DNA of 64,000 nucleotides, taken from assembly GCA_020859985.1 (NCBI GenBank), contig JAJBVD010000078.1:25728-89727 (forward strand). The letters run 5' to 3'. The DNA is from Clostridiales bacterium (GTDB lineage Bacteria > Bacillota > Clostridia > Lachnospirales > Lachnospiraceae). Both the position numbers and the translations under genes were made by a program. The notes below the pieces were generated by a model, which was not told the DNA's origin, did no database searches, and saw only the letters and a list, made by a program, of their open reading frames with translations. Within the stretch, counting starts at the first letter, position 1, and each line of letters opens with the position of its first letter. Positions 1-7,991 of the stretch are shown here, piece after piece.

Positions 1-416
1 TGGTCAATATTCCGCTTCTGAAGCAGATCATCATCTGCCTGGAGGCGCTTGCGCTGGATCGCTCGGACGCCCGGCAGGGGATGAAGGTGGTACAGCAGGT
101 AGCCGAGGATGTGAAGCAGGGGAAAAAGTACATCATTTTTGCAGAAGGGACGCGAAGCCGCAACGGCAACCAGCTGCTGGATTTTAAGGGTGGCAGCTTT
201 AAAAGCGCGACAAAGGCGAAATGCCCGATCGTGCCGGTGGCGCTGGTGGATTCTTATAAGCCCTTTGACACCGGATCTCTTGAGCGGGTGACGGTACAGG
301 CGCATTTCCTTGATCCGATTCCCTATGAGGAATACAAGGATATGAAGACGACGGAGATCGCCGCGATGGTGAAAGCGCGGATCGGGGCGAAGATAGAGGA
401 GTGCGAAACGGCTTAA
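1..416 (+). CDS. plsC: 1-acyl-glycerol-3-phosphate acyltransferase, C-terminal part (PlsC family)
   Basis: The reading frame is open from the left edge (frame of position 3), so the start lies outside the window. PlsC enzymes add the second acyl chain to lysophosphatidic acid at the cytoplasmic membrane, giving phosphatidic acid. The visible part holds an LDR-DARQG-like stretch and then the FAEGTRS motif (family block III, phosphate binding), followed by a basic KGGSFKSA segment and the PIVPVAL block IV. The NHxxxxD catalytic block must be upstream of the window. A hairpin terminator follows about 90 bases after the stop, so this gene ends its transcript. Family assignment is firm from the EGTRS context; acyl-donor preference cannot be told. 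Confidence 0.88.
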   Translation, partial: VNIPLLKQIIICLEALALDRSDARQGMKVVQQVAEDVKQGKKYIIFAEGTRSRNGNQLLDFKGGSFKSATKAKCPIVPVALVDSYKPFDTGSLERVTVQAHFLDPIPYEEYKDMKTTEIAAMVKARIGAKIEECETA

Positions 417-504
417 AAAACTTAAAAAGCACATCTTATTGTGCCGGATAATAGTAGATATAACGGCATCAGAAAACTGCTTGTGAATAGAATATTTGAT
501 TTAA

Positions 505-533
505 AGGGAACCGGAATTGATCGGTTCCTTTTT
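505..533 (+). terminator. Rho-independent terminator after plsC
   Basis: A GGAACCG / CGGTTCC stem with a short loop is followed directly by five T residues. It lies 90 bases after the plsC stop. Confidence 0.8.
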
Positions 534-777
534 ATTGCGTCTGGCAGTGCTGTTTTTTGGCTTCTGATTTTCCTGCAAAATAACAATACATATTTTTCAC
601 GGAAGCGGGGATGCTATGGGAAAGAAAACGATAAAAAGAAAGACGGTAAGAGTGAAATGTGCCTGTGAAAAAAGCGTGCGCAGAAAAAACATGGACACAG
701 GAGCAAAAAATGAACGGACGGAATAAGAAAATGAGTAACTATATGAGTAAAAAGGTACGAGCACAGGAGGAAGTCAT
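534..777. other. Gene-poor gap upstream of spoVAD
   Basis: No convincing gene. A roughly 37-codon Lys/Arg-rich frame (ATG at 616) is present but has no recognisable features. spoVAC, the usual partner before spoVAD, is not here. An AGGAGG ribosome site precedes the spoVAD ATG. Confidence 0.5.
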
Positions 778-1950
778 ATGATCAATCAGATGGCAGGCAG
801 CCGGAGCATGGAATTTCAGAATGCACCGTATATTATCAGCGCAGCGTCAGTGGTGGGGCCGAAGGAAGAAGAGGGACCGCTGGGCGGCCTCTTTGATCTG
901 ACAGCACCGGAGGCAGAATTCGGGGAGGATACCTGGGAGAAAGCGGAGAGTACAATGCAGAAGGAAGCGCTGCAGACGGCAATCGGGAAAGCGCAGCTGG
1001 AAACATGTCAGGTACGCTATCTTTTTGGCGGCGATCTGCTGGCGCAGCTTATTGCGACATCTTTTGGAAATGGAGAGACGGAGATTCCGTTGTTTGGCCT
1101 GTACGGAGCCTGCTCGACCTGCGGCGAGTCGCTGATGCTGGCGGCGATGACGATAGCCGGGGGCTATGCGGACTACGCGGCGGCGGTCACATCCAGTCAT
1201 TTCGGAAGCGCGGAGAAGGAGTTCCGGTTTCCCCTGGGGTACGGGAATCAGCGCCCCCTTTCCGCTTCCTGGACAGTCACGGGAAGCGGTGCCTTTGTAT
1301 TGTCCTCCCGGTGTGCCTCGGGTGGTTCTGTTTTGAGCAGCGGCCTGAACGGACTTACCCGAACCGAAGATGAGAATGCAGCAGGTTTGCATAATGAAGC
1401 TTCCGATTCTGCGGAAGGCAAAAGTATGAATGGTCATTTCCGAAATAACGAAACAGAACCCGCTGCGGAAGGCGGTCATGTGAGGGTGCGGGGCGCGACA
1501 CCGGGGCGGATCGTGGACATGGGTGTCCGTGACAATATGAATATGGGCGCCTGTATGGCACCGGCGGCAGGGGATACGATCTGCCGGAATCTGGAGGATT
1601 TTCAACTTCAGCCCAAAGATTATGATCAGATCATCACGGGCGATCTGGGCTATATCGGACAGCATATCCTGCTTGATCTGATGAAAGAGAGAGACCTGGA
1701 TATTTCGGATCGCCATATGGACTGCGGGATTGAGATCTATGATAAAGAAAAGCAGGATACGCACGCGGGCGGGAGCGGCTGCGGCTGCTCGGCAGTTGTG
1801 CTGGCATCTTACATTCTGCCGAAGCTGGAGTCTGGCGAGTGGAAACGGGTGCTGTTTGTGCCGACCGGAGCGCTGCTTTCCAAAGTCAGTTTTAATGAGG
1901 GACAGACGGTGCCGGGTATCGCGCATGCGGTGATACTGGAGCACGCGTAA
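778..1950 (+). CDS. spoVAD: Stage V sporulation protein AD
   Basis: SpoVAD is a thiolase-fold protein of the inner spore membrane complex that takes up dipicolinic acid during sporulation and releases it at germination. The N-terminus (APYIISAASVVGPKE), the GLYGACSTCGESL block around residue 115 and the HAGGSGCGCSA block around residue 330 fit the family. The start has an AGGAGG site 7-8 bases upstream. At 390 residues it is about 50 longer than the B. subtilis protein; the excess is a polar low-complexity insertion at about residues 185-235. The stop codon lies inside a dispersed 27-bp palindrome. spoVAE follows 80 bases later; spoVAC is missing. Confidence 0.92.
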   Translation: MINQMAGSRSMEFQNAPYIISAASVVGPKEEEGPLGGLFDLTAPEAEFGEDTWEKAESTMQKEALQTAIGKAQLETCQVRYLFGGDLLAQLIATSFGNGETEIPLFGLYGACSTCGESLMLAAMTIAGGYADYAAAVTSSHFGSAEKEFRFPLGYGNQRPLSASWTVTGSGAFVLSSRCASGGSVLSSGLNGLTRTEDENAAGLHNEASDSAEGKSMNGHFRNNETEPAAEGGHVRVRGATPGRIVDMGVRDNMNMGACMAPAAGDTICRNLEDFQLQPKDYDQIITGDLGYIGQHILLDLMKERDLDISDRHMDCGIEIYDKEKQDTHAGGSGCGCSAVVLASYILPKLESGEWKRVLFVPTGALLSKVSFNEGQTVPGIAHAVILEHA

Positions 1951-1973
1951 CTGTGAAGATTCTGAACAGTTAC
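1947..1973. repeat. 27-bp dispersed palindrome, copy overlapping spoVAD stop
   Basis: Arms GTAACTGTGAAG and CTGAACAGTTAC around a 3-base centre. The TAA of spoVAD is part of the left arm, so the element inserted at, or was shaped into, the gene end. Confidence 0.8.
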
Positions 1974-2030
1974 ATGGATTGAAATAAGTCGACCGAAATC
2001 CCATTGTAATGGTAGAGAGGAAGAATTGTC

Positions 2031-2399
2031 ATGGGAGTTATTATGGACTACATCAATGCATTCTGGGTGGGCGGGCTGATCTGCGCCCTCGTCCAGATCT
2101 TACTGGAAAAAACAAAGCTGATGCCGGGACGCGTGATGGTGATTCTGGTATGCCTTGGCGCGGTGCTTGGATCCGTTGGATTATATGATAAGCTGATTGA
2201 TTTTGCCGGAGCGGGCGCGTCCGTGCCGCTTCTGGGCTTTGGAAACACGCTCTGGAAAGGTGTAAAGGAAGCAATCGACGACCATGGCTTTCTGGGGTTA
2301 TTCGAGGGCGGTCTGAAAGCGAGCGCGGTCGGGATCAGCGCGGCGCTGATTTTTTCCTATATCGCGAGCTGGATTTTTAAGCCGAAGATGAAAGAGTAA
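2031..2399 (+). CDS. spoVAE: Stage V sporulation protein AE
   Basis: A 122-residue membrane protein of the SpoVA dipicolinate channel. It shows an N-terminal hydrophobic helix (YINAFWVGGLICALVQ), a second one around residues 35-50, the conserved PLLGFGNTLWKGV region and the family's GLFEGGLKASAVGISAAL segment before a last helix. Length matches the SpoVAEb form. A GAGGAAG site precedes the ATG. It probably shares a transcript with spoVAD; a small unrecognised ORF and then a hairpin terminator follow. Confidence 0.9.
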   Translation: MGVIMDYINAFWVGGLICALVQILLEKTKLMPGRVMVILVCLGAVLGSVGLYDKLIDFAGAGASVPLLGFGNTLWKGVKEAIDDHGFLGLFEGGLKASAVGISAALIFSYIASWIFKPKMKE

Positions 2400-2523
2400 A
2401 GTATGGGCGTTTTACAGGAAAGACAGGGGACAACAGCAAATAATCATATTTTCGGGATAACGTAAAGAAAAGTCGCTCATTTTTTTGGAAGAACGCTTGA
2501 AAAATTGCTCATTTACTATAAGC

Positions 2524-2712
2524 ATGGAAGTGAAAGTGACTAATGGAATGGCAAAGTCCCTTCGCAGCCTGATCCGGAGTGAGAATTATTCAGATATCAT
2601 GTACGGGATCAAGCTGACGGCAGGAAATATTGGTTTCAGTGATAATATTTATACATTTCCGTATTTCTGCGCCTTCCTTCTGAGAAGGTATCTGGCGGAT
2701 GCGGCATGGTGA
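2524..2712 (+). CDS. Small hypothetical protein (62 aa)
   Basis: Short frame starting at an ATG inside the longer TTG-initiated ORF of the track. The end, with an aromatic run (IYTFPYFCAFLLRRYL), looks protein-like rather than random, but I do not recognise a family. It sits between spoVAE and a strong terminator, so it could be a co-transcribed small protein or a gene remnant. The ribosome site is poor. Confidence 0.35.
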   Translation: MEVKVTNGMAKSLRSLIRSENYSDIMYGIKLTAGNIGFSDNIYTFPYFCAFLLRRYLADAAW

Positions 2713-2745
2713 AAGCCATATGCGTCTTATATATTAACAGGAAAC

Positions 2746-2784
2746 AATCCGCCGGTATGAATGCCTCATATCGGCGGATTTTCC
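2746..2784 (+). terminator. Terminator closing the spoVA transcript
   Basis: A 15-bp stem (one G-T wobble) with a 5-base loop ATGCC, ending in TTCCT. The T-tract is short but the stem is long. Confidence 0.75.
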
Positions 2785-3102
2785 TATGCACACAAGCATG
2801 AGTGGAAATTAGCAGCTTTGCTGTTCACGCCCGGCGCAGCGAGTAGGGAAAAACACCCTGCTCGATTGCAAAGAAATCTTACAATGAAAACCTGGAAGCC
2901 GCAGAAAATAAAATCCATAAAATCCTGTGAATAAAGCGCAGAAAGACGCCGTGCGTGCCGGACGAAAAATATAACAATAAACCTGAAAAAACGCAGGATA
3001 ATATGTGTGAATTTCACTCTGGATTGAAATAGAAAAAAGAGATAAAATAAGTGAACAATTTGTGAAGAAATTCGTTCGAAAAGATTAAGGGGGGCGGCAA
3101 CG
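2785..3102. other. Leader region of the Mrp antiporter operon
   Basis: No gene seen. It contains small hairpins (CAGCTTTGCTG; GAGTAGGG/CCCTGCTC) and an A-rich stretch before the operon. I could not fix a convincing promoter. A GGGGGG-rich ribosome site sits just before the GTG at 3103. Confidence 0.45.
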
Positions 3103-3567
3103 GTGTATCTGCTGTACTTTATATTATGGATCATATATTTTGGCTCCGTGACGACAGAAAGCGTGTTGTTCGGGCTGGGGATCGCGGCTGCAATTTTCGC
3201 GTTTACCTGTGCTTTTCTGGATCACAGTATCAAAAAGGAACTCAGCATTTACAGGCGGCTGCCGGGGATGATTCATTATGTGTATGTGCTGGTGTGCGAG
3301 ATCGTGAAAGCAAATCTGGCGGTGATACATATGATCCTCTCTGAGGAAGAGGAACTGCAGCCGGTGCTGGTCAGCTTTCACTCGAAGCTTCAAACACCGA
3401 CCGGCCGGGCGTTTCTGGCGAATGCGATCACGCTGACGCCGGGGACGATCACGGTGTCTCTGGAAAATGAGGAGTATGTGGTTCACTGTCTGGACGAAGA
3501 TCTGGCGGAGGGGATGGATACCTCCGTGTGCGCGAAGATGTTGGAGCATCTGGAAGAAAAGGCCTGA
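3103..3567 (+). CDS. mnhE: Na+/H+ antiporter subunit E (MnhE/MrpE/MbhA)
   Basis: First gene of a ten-gene multisubunit cation/proton antiporter operon. MnhE is a small membrane subunit needed for assembly of the complex. The protein has two hydrophobic N-terminal helices, then the typical family sequence: a VCEIVKANLAV segment, a PVLVSF strand, the FLANAITLTPGTITV signature and the VHCLDED end. GTG start, preceded by AAGGGGGG. The next gene begins 25 bases downstream. Confidence 0.9.
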   Translation: MYLLYFILWIIYFGSVTTESVLFGLGIAAAIFAFTCAFLDHSIKKELSIYRRLPGMIHYVYVLVCEIVKANLAVIHMILSEEEELQPVLVSFHSKLQTPTGRAFLANAITLTPGTITVSLENEEYVVHCLDEDLAEGMDTSVCAKMLEHLEEKA

Positions 3568-3592
3568 AAAATTTTGGAGAGGAGACGATAAC

Positions 3593-4003
3593 ATGGGAGA
3601 GGGCATACCGGGACTTACGTCAGCCTATACGGTGCTGTTCACAGCGGCACTGATTTTTCTGGCAATCCTGCTGGTGTTCTGCCTGATACGGGCGATCATC
3701 GGGCCGCGGGTGGCGGACCGGCTGGTCGCCGTGAATATGATGGGAACGATCGTAATGGTCATCATCGCGATACTGACGCTGATGCTGCAGGAAGGGTATC
3801 TGGCAGACATCTGTCTGATCTATGCGATGATCAGCTTCCTGGCGGTGATCGTATTGACGAAGGTGTACATGGGCGTATATCTGGAGAAAAAGGAAATGGC
3901 CTGCCAGGCATCGGCAAAGCTGGCAGGAACAGCAGACGGTGCTGAAGCGGAGAGTATGGTATCGGACACAGCGGGAGAGGAGAAGAGTAATGGCAATGTT
4001 TGA
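3593..4003 (+). CDS. mnhF: Na+/H+ antiporter subunit F (MnhF/MrpF/MbhB)
   Basis: Three-helix membrane subunit with the family core RAIIGPRVADRLVAVNMMGT followed by GYLADICLIYAMISFLAVIVL. The ORF track starts at 3467, but the correct ATG is 3593, just after GGAGAGGAG and after the mnhE stop. The last 40 or so residues form a polar tail (KLAGTADGAEAES...) beyond the usual family end. It overlaps mnhG by 14 bases, implying translational coupling. Confidence 0.9.
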   Translation: MGEGIPGLTSAYTVLFTAALIFLAILLVFCLIRAIIGPRVADRLVAVNMMGTIVMVIIAILTLMLQEGYLADICLIYAMISFLAVIVLTKVYMGVYLEKKEMACQASAKLAGTADGAEAESMVSDTAGEEKSNGNV

Positions 4004-4484
4004 GTGGCTGCGCTTTCTGATCGGCGCGCTTCTTCTTGTACTCGGACTGGGGATTTTCGCGGTGGAGATGATCGGTGTCTACCGCTTTCGTTATGTGCTG
4101 AACCGGATGCACGCGGCGGCAATGGGAGATACGCTCGGCATTGGCTTTTCTCTGGTCGGGCTGATCGTGATGAACGGGGCGAACCTTACCTCGCTGAAGC
4201 TGTTTCTGGTGATCTGCTTTCTCTGGTTTTCTTCTCCGACGAGTTCCCACTTGATCGCGCGCCTGGAGGTGACGACGGATCCGGAGCGGGAGAAGCATTA
4301 CCGCGAGGTGCCGCTTGAGACTCTGGAAGAGGAATTAAAAGTGCGCCGGAACATGCGCATGGAAGGAAGCGCAAATGCCGGACATTTTGAAAACGCCGGG
4401 AATGCAGCTGAGTTCGGAGCAGAATCTGTGGAAACGGCTGCGGATGGTACCGCCGACAGTATGATGGAAGAGCAGGAGGCGTAG
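3990..4484 (+). CDS. mnhG: Na+/H+ antiporter subunit G (MnhG/MrpG/MbhC)
   Basis: Three predicted helices with the family pattern: a hydrophobic start (LRFLIGALLLVLGLGIF), VLNRMHAAAMGDTLG, and FLWFSSPTSSHLIAR. The real start is ATG 3990, overlapping the end of mnhF, not the ORF-track start. After the core comes an extra tail of about 75 residues with Asn, Gly, Glu and Ala that related proteins generally lack. mnhG ends 3 bases before the DUF4040 gene. Confidence 0.9.
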   Translation: MAMFEWLRFLIGALLLVLGLGIFAVEMIGVYRFRYVLNRMHAAAMGDTLGIGFSLVGLIVMNGANLTSLKLFLVICFLWFSSPTSSHLIARLEVTTDPEREKHYREVPLETLEEELKVRRNMRMEGSANAGHFENAGNAAEFGAESVETAADGTADSMMEEQEA

Positions 4485-4487
4485 ACG

Positions 4488-4904
4488 ATGCAATTTTTCA
4501 CTATTATTTTGCTGGGATTCCTTGTGGTCTGCGCGATTTCGGTCAGTCTTTCAAAGAATCTCCTGAATTCGCTGCTGATCTATATGTCATACAGTCTTGT
4601 GATGTCGATCATCTGGATTTTGCTGGAGTCGCCGGATCTGGCAATCACGGAGGCGGCGGTCGGTGCGGGAGTAACGAGCATTCTGTTTTTTGTGACGCTT
4701 AAGAAGATTCATGCGATTGCGGATGAGGACGGGGACGAAGCGGAAGCTGGGGAACCGCTTGCGGAAGCGGACGAAGCAGAAGCGGAAGCCGGGGAACCGT
4801 TTGCGGAAGCGGGCGGAGATAAAACGGAAACTGGAGTACTTCTTGCGGATACGACTGGAAAAAAAGCGGAAGGAGGCGGAAAGAATGAGCAGGAAACGCT
4901 CTGA
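4488..4904 (+). CDS. DUF4040 / MbhD-like antiporter subunit
   Basis: Three helices end in the DUF4040 signature LESPDLAITEAAVGAGVTS, known from the C-terminal part of MrpA and from stand-alone MbhD. It probably helps form the proton path between the large subunits. The last 60 residues are an acidic repeat: the pattern EAGEPLAEAD recurs 14 residues later as EAGEPFAEAG, encoded by a 42-bp direct repeat (about 4743-4814). The gene overlaps the next by 20 bases. Confidence 0.85.
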   Translation: MQFFTIILLGFLVVCAISVSLSKNLLNSLLIYMSYSLVMSIIWILLESPDLAITEAAVGAGVTSILFFVTLKKIHAIADEDGDEAEAGEPLAEADEAEAEAGEPFAEAGGDKTETGVLLADTTGKKAEGGGKNEQETL

Positions 4905-6000
4905 AGAAGAATATCAGAAAACTCGTTCGTTCCGCCTGCGTCAGTGGCTGGAGGGAGAGAAGGATCCGTTTCTGGATACGGTGGAGATGAAAGCTCCGAA
5001 TGCCCGTGAAGACGATCCGGAATCCGTACAGCGAACCGTGCCGGAGGCATCCGGAGAGACGGCTGTACATATGGACGGCAAGAAAGCAAAACGAAAAGGA
5101 ATTCTGAAGCAAAGCGGACAGGGCGCTCTGGGAATGGGCGGACTGGACATGGATGGGAAACGTATCGCGTCCGCTCCTTTATCCTACGAGGAAGAGAAGA
5201 AAGCTCGCGTCGCGACGTGGGTTTACAATTCGGACCGCAACCGCGATATGCGCGCGTTCCGGGGCATTTACCGGGCCTGTGCGGCGGTGTTCTGCGTGTT
5301 TTTGCTGATCATGCTTCTGACGGCGGTTTCCTGGCTGCCGATGGAGGGGGTGGAAGACCGGCCGGTGAACAATGAGGTTTCTGCGCGCTACATAGAAAAC
5401 GGCCTGCAGGAGACCGGTGCGGTGAATATAGTGACGGGTATGATCCTGGACTATCGTGCGTTTGATACGCTCGGTGAGTCGCATGTGCTTTTTGCGGCAA
5501 CGATGACAGTGCTGATCCTGCTGCGCCTGGATGACGATGAGGAGAAAAAGAAGCAGCACGCGAACGACCGCCTTTATGAGCCGAAGAACGATGTGATCCT
5601 GCAGACAGTCGCGAAGATTCTGGTGCCGTTTATATTTATCTTTGGTATCTATGTAATCCTCTGCGGGCACCTGGGGCCGGGCGGCGGATTCTCCGGCGGC
5701 GCGGTGATCGGCGCGGGGCTGATCCTGTATGTGAACGCATTTGGCTTTGCGAAGACGGAGCGATTCTTCACGGCAAAGACCTACATGGTCACGAGTTTTA
5801 CCGCACTGGCCTGCTATTCTCTGTCGAAATGTTATTCGTTTTATACCGGAGCGAACGGGATTGAGAGCGTGATCCCGCTGGGGACTCCGGGGGCGATTTT
5901 GAGCAGCGGCCTGATCTTTGTGCTGAATATCTGCGTCGGCATTGTGGTGGCCGGGACGATGTACACGTTCTACGCCATGTTCCGCAAGGGAGGCTATTGA
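4885..6000 (+). CDS. mnhB: MbhE-MnhB fusion antiporter subunit
   Basis: From ATG 4885 this is 371 residues. The first 130 are charged and unrecognised. A helix at about 135-155 is followed by the MbhE-like segment VNIVTGMILDYRAFDTLGE (also found at the MrpA C-terminus), a helix, and then the MnhB domain with HLGPGGGFSGGAVIGAG. MnhB is part of the ion-translocating half of Mrp complexes. The order D-E-F-like fits the MBH module of Pyrococcus. The ORF-track start at 4711 lies inside the previous gene in another frame and is not used; AGGAGG at 4871 supports 4885. Confidence 0.85.
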   Translation: MSRKRSEEEYQKTRSFRLRQWLEGEKDPFLDTVEMKAPNAREDDPESVQRTVPEASGETAVHMDGKKAKRKGILKQSGQGALGMGGLDMDGKRIASAPLSYEEEKKARVATWVYNSDRNRDMRAFRGIYRACAAVFCVFLLIMLLTAVSWLPMEGVEDRPVNNEVSARYIENGLQETGAVNIVTGMILDYRAFDTLGESHVLFAATMTVLILLRLDDDEEKKKQHANDRLYEPKNDVILQTVAKILVPFIFIFGIYVILCGHLGPGGGFSGGAVIGAGLILYVNAFGFAKTERFFTAKTYMVTSFTALACYSLSKCYSFYTGANGIESVIPLGTPGAILSSGLIFVLNICVGIVVAGTMYTFYAMFRKGGY

Positions 6001-6087
6001 GAATGCGTTTTGCAGATGTCAGTCTGACAGATTTTGTTTTGCGTTTCTGCCGGAGATTGCCTGCTTTGGGAAAGGAGACGGTTGAGG

Positions 6088-6465
6088 ATGAATATTTCAA
6101 ATCTAATTAACAATTATGAGGAAGCCGTGGCGATGCTTCTGTTTGTGATCGGGTTTTCCAATCTGCTTCTGCAGCCGAACCTGATCAAAAAGATTATCGG
6201 CATGAATATTATGGATACGGCAGTCTATCTTTTCCTTGCGCTGAAAGGCTACATAGAGGGACACAAAGCGCCGATCGTGGTGGACGGTATACAGAGCGTG
6301 GACGCCTATGTCAACCCGATTCCGAGCGGCCTGGTGCTGACCGGCATCGTGGTGTCCGTGTCGGTGTCGGCACTGATGCTCTCGCTGACCATCCGTCTGT
6401 ACCGCCGTTATCATACGCTGAATCTTGACGAGATTTCCACGCAGCTGAAGAAGGAGGGATTGTGA
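6088..6465 (+). CDS. mnhC: Na+/H+ antiporter subunit C (MnhC/MrpC, NuoK-like)
   Basis: A 125-residue NuoK-like membrane subunit with three helices. Family features are the LLQPNLIKKIIGMNIMDTAV segment, the short VNPIPSGLVLTGIVVSVS block and a charged end. ATG 6088 has an AAAGGAGACGG site upstream; the track start at 6034 has none. The stop codon shares bases with the start of the next gene (GTGATG), a typical coupled junction. Confidence 0.9.
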   Translation: MNISNLINNYEEAVAMLLFVIGFSNLLLQPNLIKKIIGMNIMDTAVYLFLALKGYIEGHKAPIVVDGIQSVDAYVNPIPSGLVLTGIVVSVSVSALMLSLTIRLYRRYHTLNLDEISTQLKKEGL

Positions 6466-7970
6466 TGGAGCTCGTTCAGAATTTTCCGTTCCTGACCATT
6501 ATTCTGGCGCTGTTTTCCGGACCGCTCTGTTCGATCTTAAAAAGCAAAGCGGCGAAATGGGTAAATACGATCGTCATCGCGCTGATCCTGGTGATGTCCG
6601 TGGCGGTGCTGATCTTTACGATCCAGACCGGCGAAGCCTATGTCTACCAGATGGGACATTTTTCCGCGCCGTGGGGCAATGAGATCCGCGTCGGTATTCT
6701 GGAAGCGCTTATGGCTGTCTTTTTCTGCGTGGTCATGCTGCTCTGTATGCTGGGCGGCCGCCGGGAGCTGGCGGAGGAAGTTGAGGAGACAAAGCAGAAC
6801 CTCTATTACGTGATGGTAGGTCTGCTGCTGTCCTCCCTGCTCGCGCTGATCTATACGAACGACCTCTTTACGGCGTATGTGTTTGTGGAGATCAACACTA
6901 TTTCAGCCTGCGGTCTGATCATGATCCGGCAGAACGGCCGCGCGATCGAGGCGGCGACGCGGTATATGATCATGAGCCTTCTCGGTTCCGGTCTGTTACT
7001 GATGGGCATTTGTTATCTGTATGACCTGACCGGCCATCTTTTGATGAGTAATATCAAAGAGCAGGTTGCCCTGCTGCAGCAGTCAGGTGAATACCACATT
7101 CCGCTGTTGATCGCCATTACGCTGATGTCGGTCGGCCTCGCGATCAAAAGCGCACTGTTTCCGTTCCACTCCTGGGTGCCGGACGCGTACGGGTATTCCA
7201 CGCTGTCGTCCGCCGCGATTTTATCCTCGCTGGTCTCCAAGGGCTATATTTTTCTGGTGATCAAGATTTTCTACAGGGTGATCGGATTTGACGTGATCCG
7301 CGAGAGCAAGGTCATTAATGTCTTATTTGTATTTGGTGTGCTGGGCATGATCTTCGGGTCGGTCAACGCGATCCGCGAAAATAACATCCGCAGGATGATC
7401 GCCTGGTCTTCGGTGGCGCAGATCGGTTATATTTACATGGGCTTCGGGCTTGGCACGACGGCGGGAATGATCGCCAGCCTGTTTCGTATTTTAAGCCATG
7501 CCGCGACCAAATCCATGCTGTTTATCTCGGCTTCGGGGCTGACGGATGTCTCAAACCATGATACGGACTTTTTCGGGCTGACCGGCTCCGGTTATCGGAA
7601 TAAGATCGCGGGCATCGCCTTTACGGTGGGTTCGCTTTCGATGGTCGGCATTCCGCTGTTTTCCGGTTTTATCTCCAAGGTGCTCTTTGCGTCTGCGGCC
7701 TATGATACATCGGGCAAGCTGATTCCGGCGATGATCGCGCTGGCATTGAGTACTCTGCTGAATTCGATTTATTTTATGAAGACGGTCATCCGGATCTACA
7801 CGCCGTCTCATCGGGCGGGGATTGCGACTGATACACGGACGATTGCGATCCGGGAGCAGCCGCAGAAAACGGTGGTACTGGTGCTGTTTATCGCGCTGAA
7901 TCTGGTGCTCGGGCTGGGCTCCCAGCCGATCGTGGATCTGCTCACGAAAGGGTTGGAGATGTTCGGATAA
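6465..7970 (+). CDS. mnhD: Proton-conducting antiporter subunit D (MnhD/MrpD), first copy
   Basis: About 501 residues of a 14-helix NuoL/M/N-type proton channel. Seen landmarks are the TM5 glutamate region (AYVFVEINTISACGLI), the lysine-bearing KSALFPFHSWVPDAYGYS around residue 225, the RRMIAWSSVAQIGY helix and the GIPLFSGFISK block. These are the residues that carry protons in this superfamily. GTG 6462 or ATG 6465 both follow an AAGGAGG site; ATG is chosen for spacing. Two further paralogues follow directly. Confidence 0.9.
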   Translation: MELVQNFPFLTIILALFSGPLCSILKSKAAKWVNTIVIALILVMSVAVLIFTIQTGEAYVYQMGHFSAPWGNEIRVGILEALMAVFFCVVMLLCMLGGRRELAEEVEETKQNLYYVMVGLLLSSLLALIYTNDLFTAYVFVEINTISACGLIMIRQNGRAIEAATRYMIMSLLGSGLLLMGICYLYDLTGHLLMSNIKEQVALLQQSGEYHIPLLIAITLMSVGLAIKSALFPFHSWVPDAYGYSTLSSAAILSSLVSKGYIFLVIKIFYRVIGFDVIRESKVINVLFVFGVLGMIFGSVNAIRENNIRRMIAWSSVAQIGYIYMGFGLGTTAGMIASLFRILSHAATKSMLFISASGLTDVSNHDTDFFGLTGSGYRNKIAGIAFTVGSLSMVGIPLFSGFISKVLFASAAYDTSGKLIPAMIALALSTLLNSIYFMKTVIRIYTPSHRAGIATDTRTIAIREQPQKTVVLVLFIALNLVLGLGSQPIVDLLTKGLEMFG

Positions 7971-7991
7971 TGAAAATAAAGAGGAGGAATT

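Noticed and set aside
441-668. 75-residue ORF after plsC
   Set aside because: It runs through the plsC terminator hairpin, has no ribosome site and no recognisable sequence.
847-2004. Long antisense ORF (385 aa) opposite spoVAD
   Set aside because: Shadow of the GC-rich spoVAD reading frame; rich in Arg/His/Cys and without family features. The same holds for other long antisense frames, for example 49096-50139 and 58606-59514.
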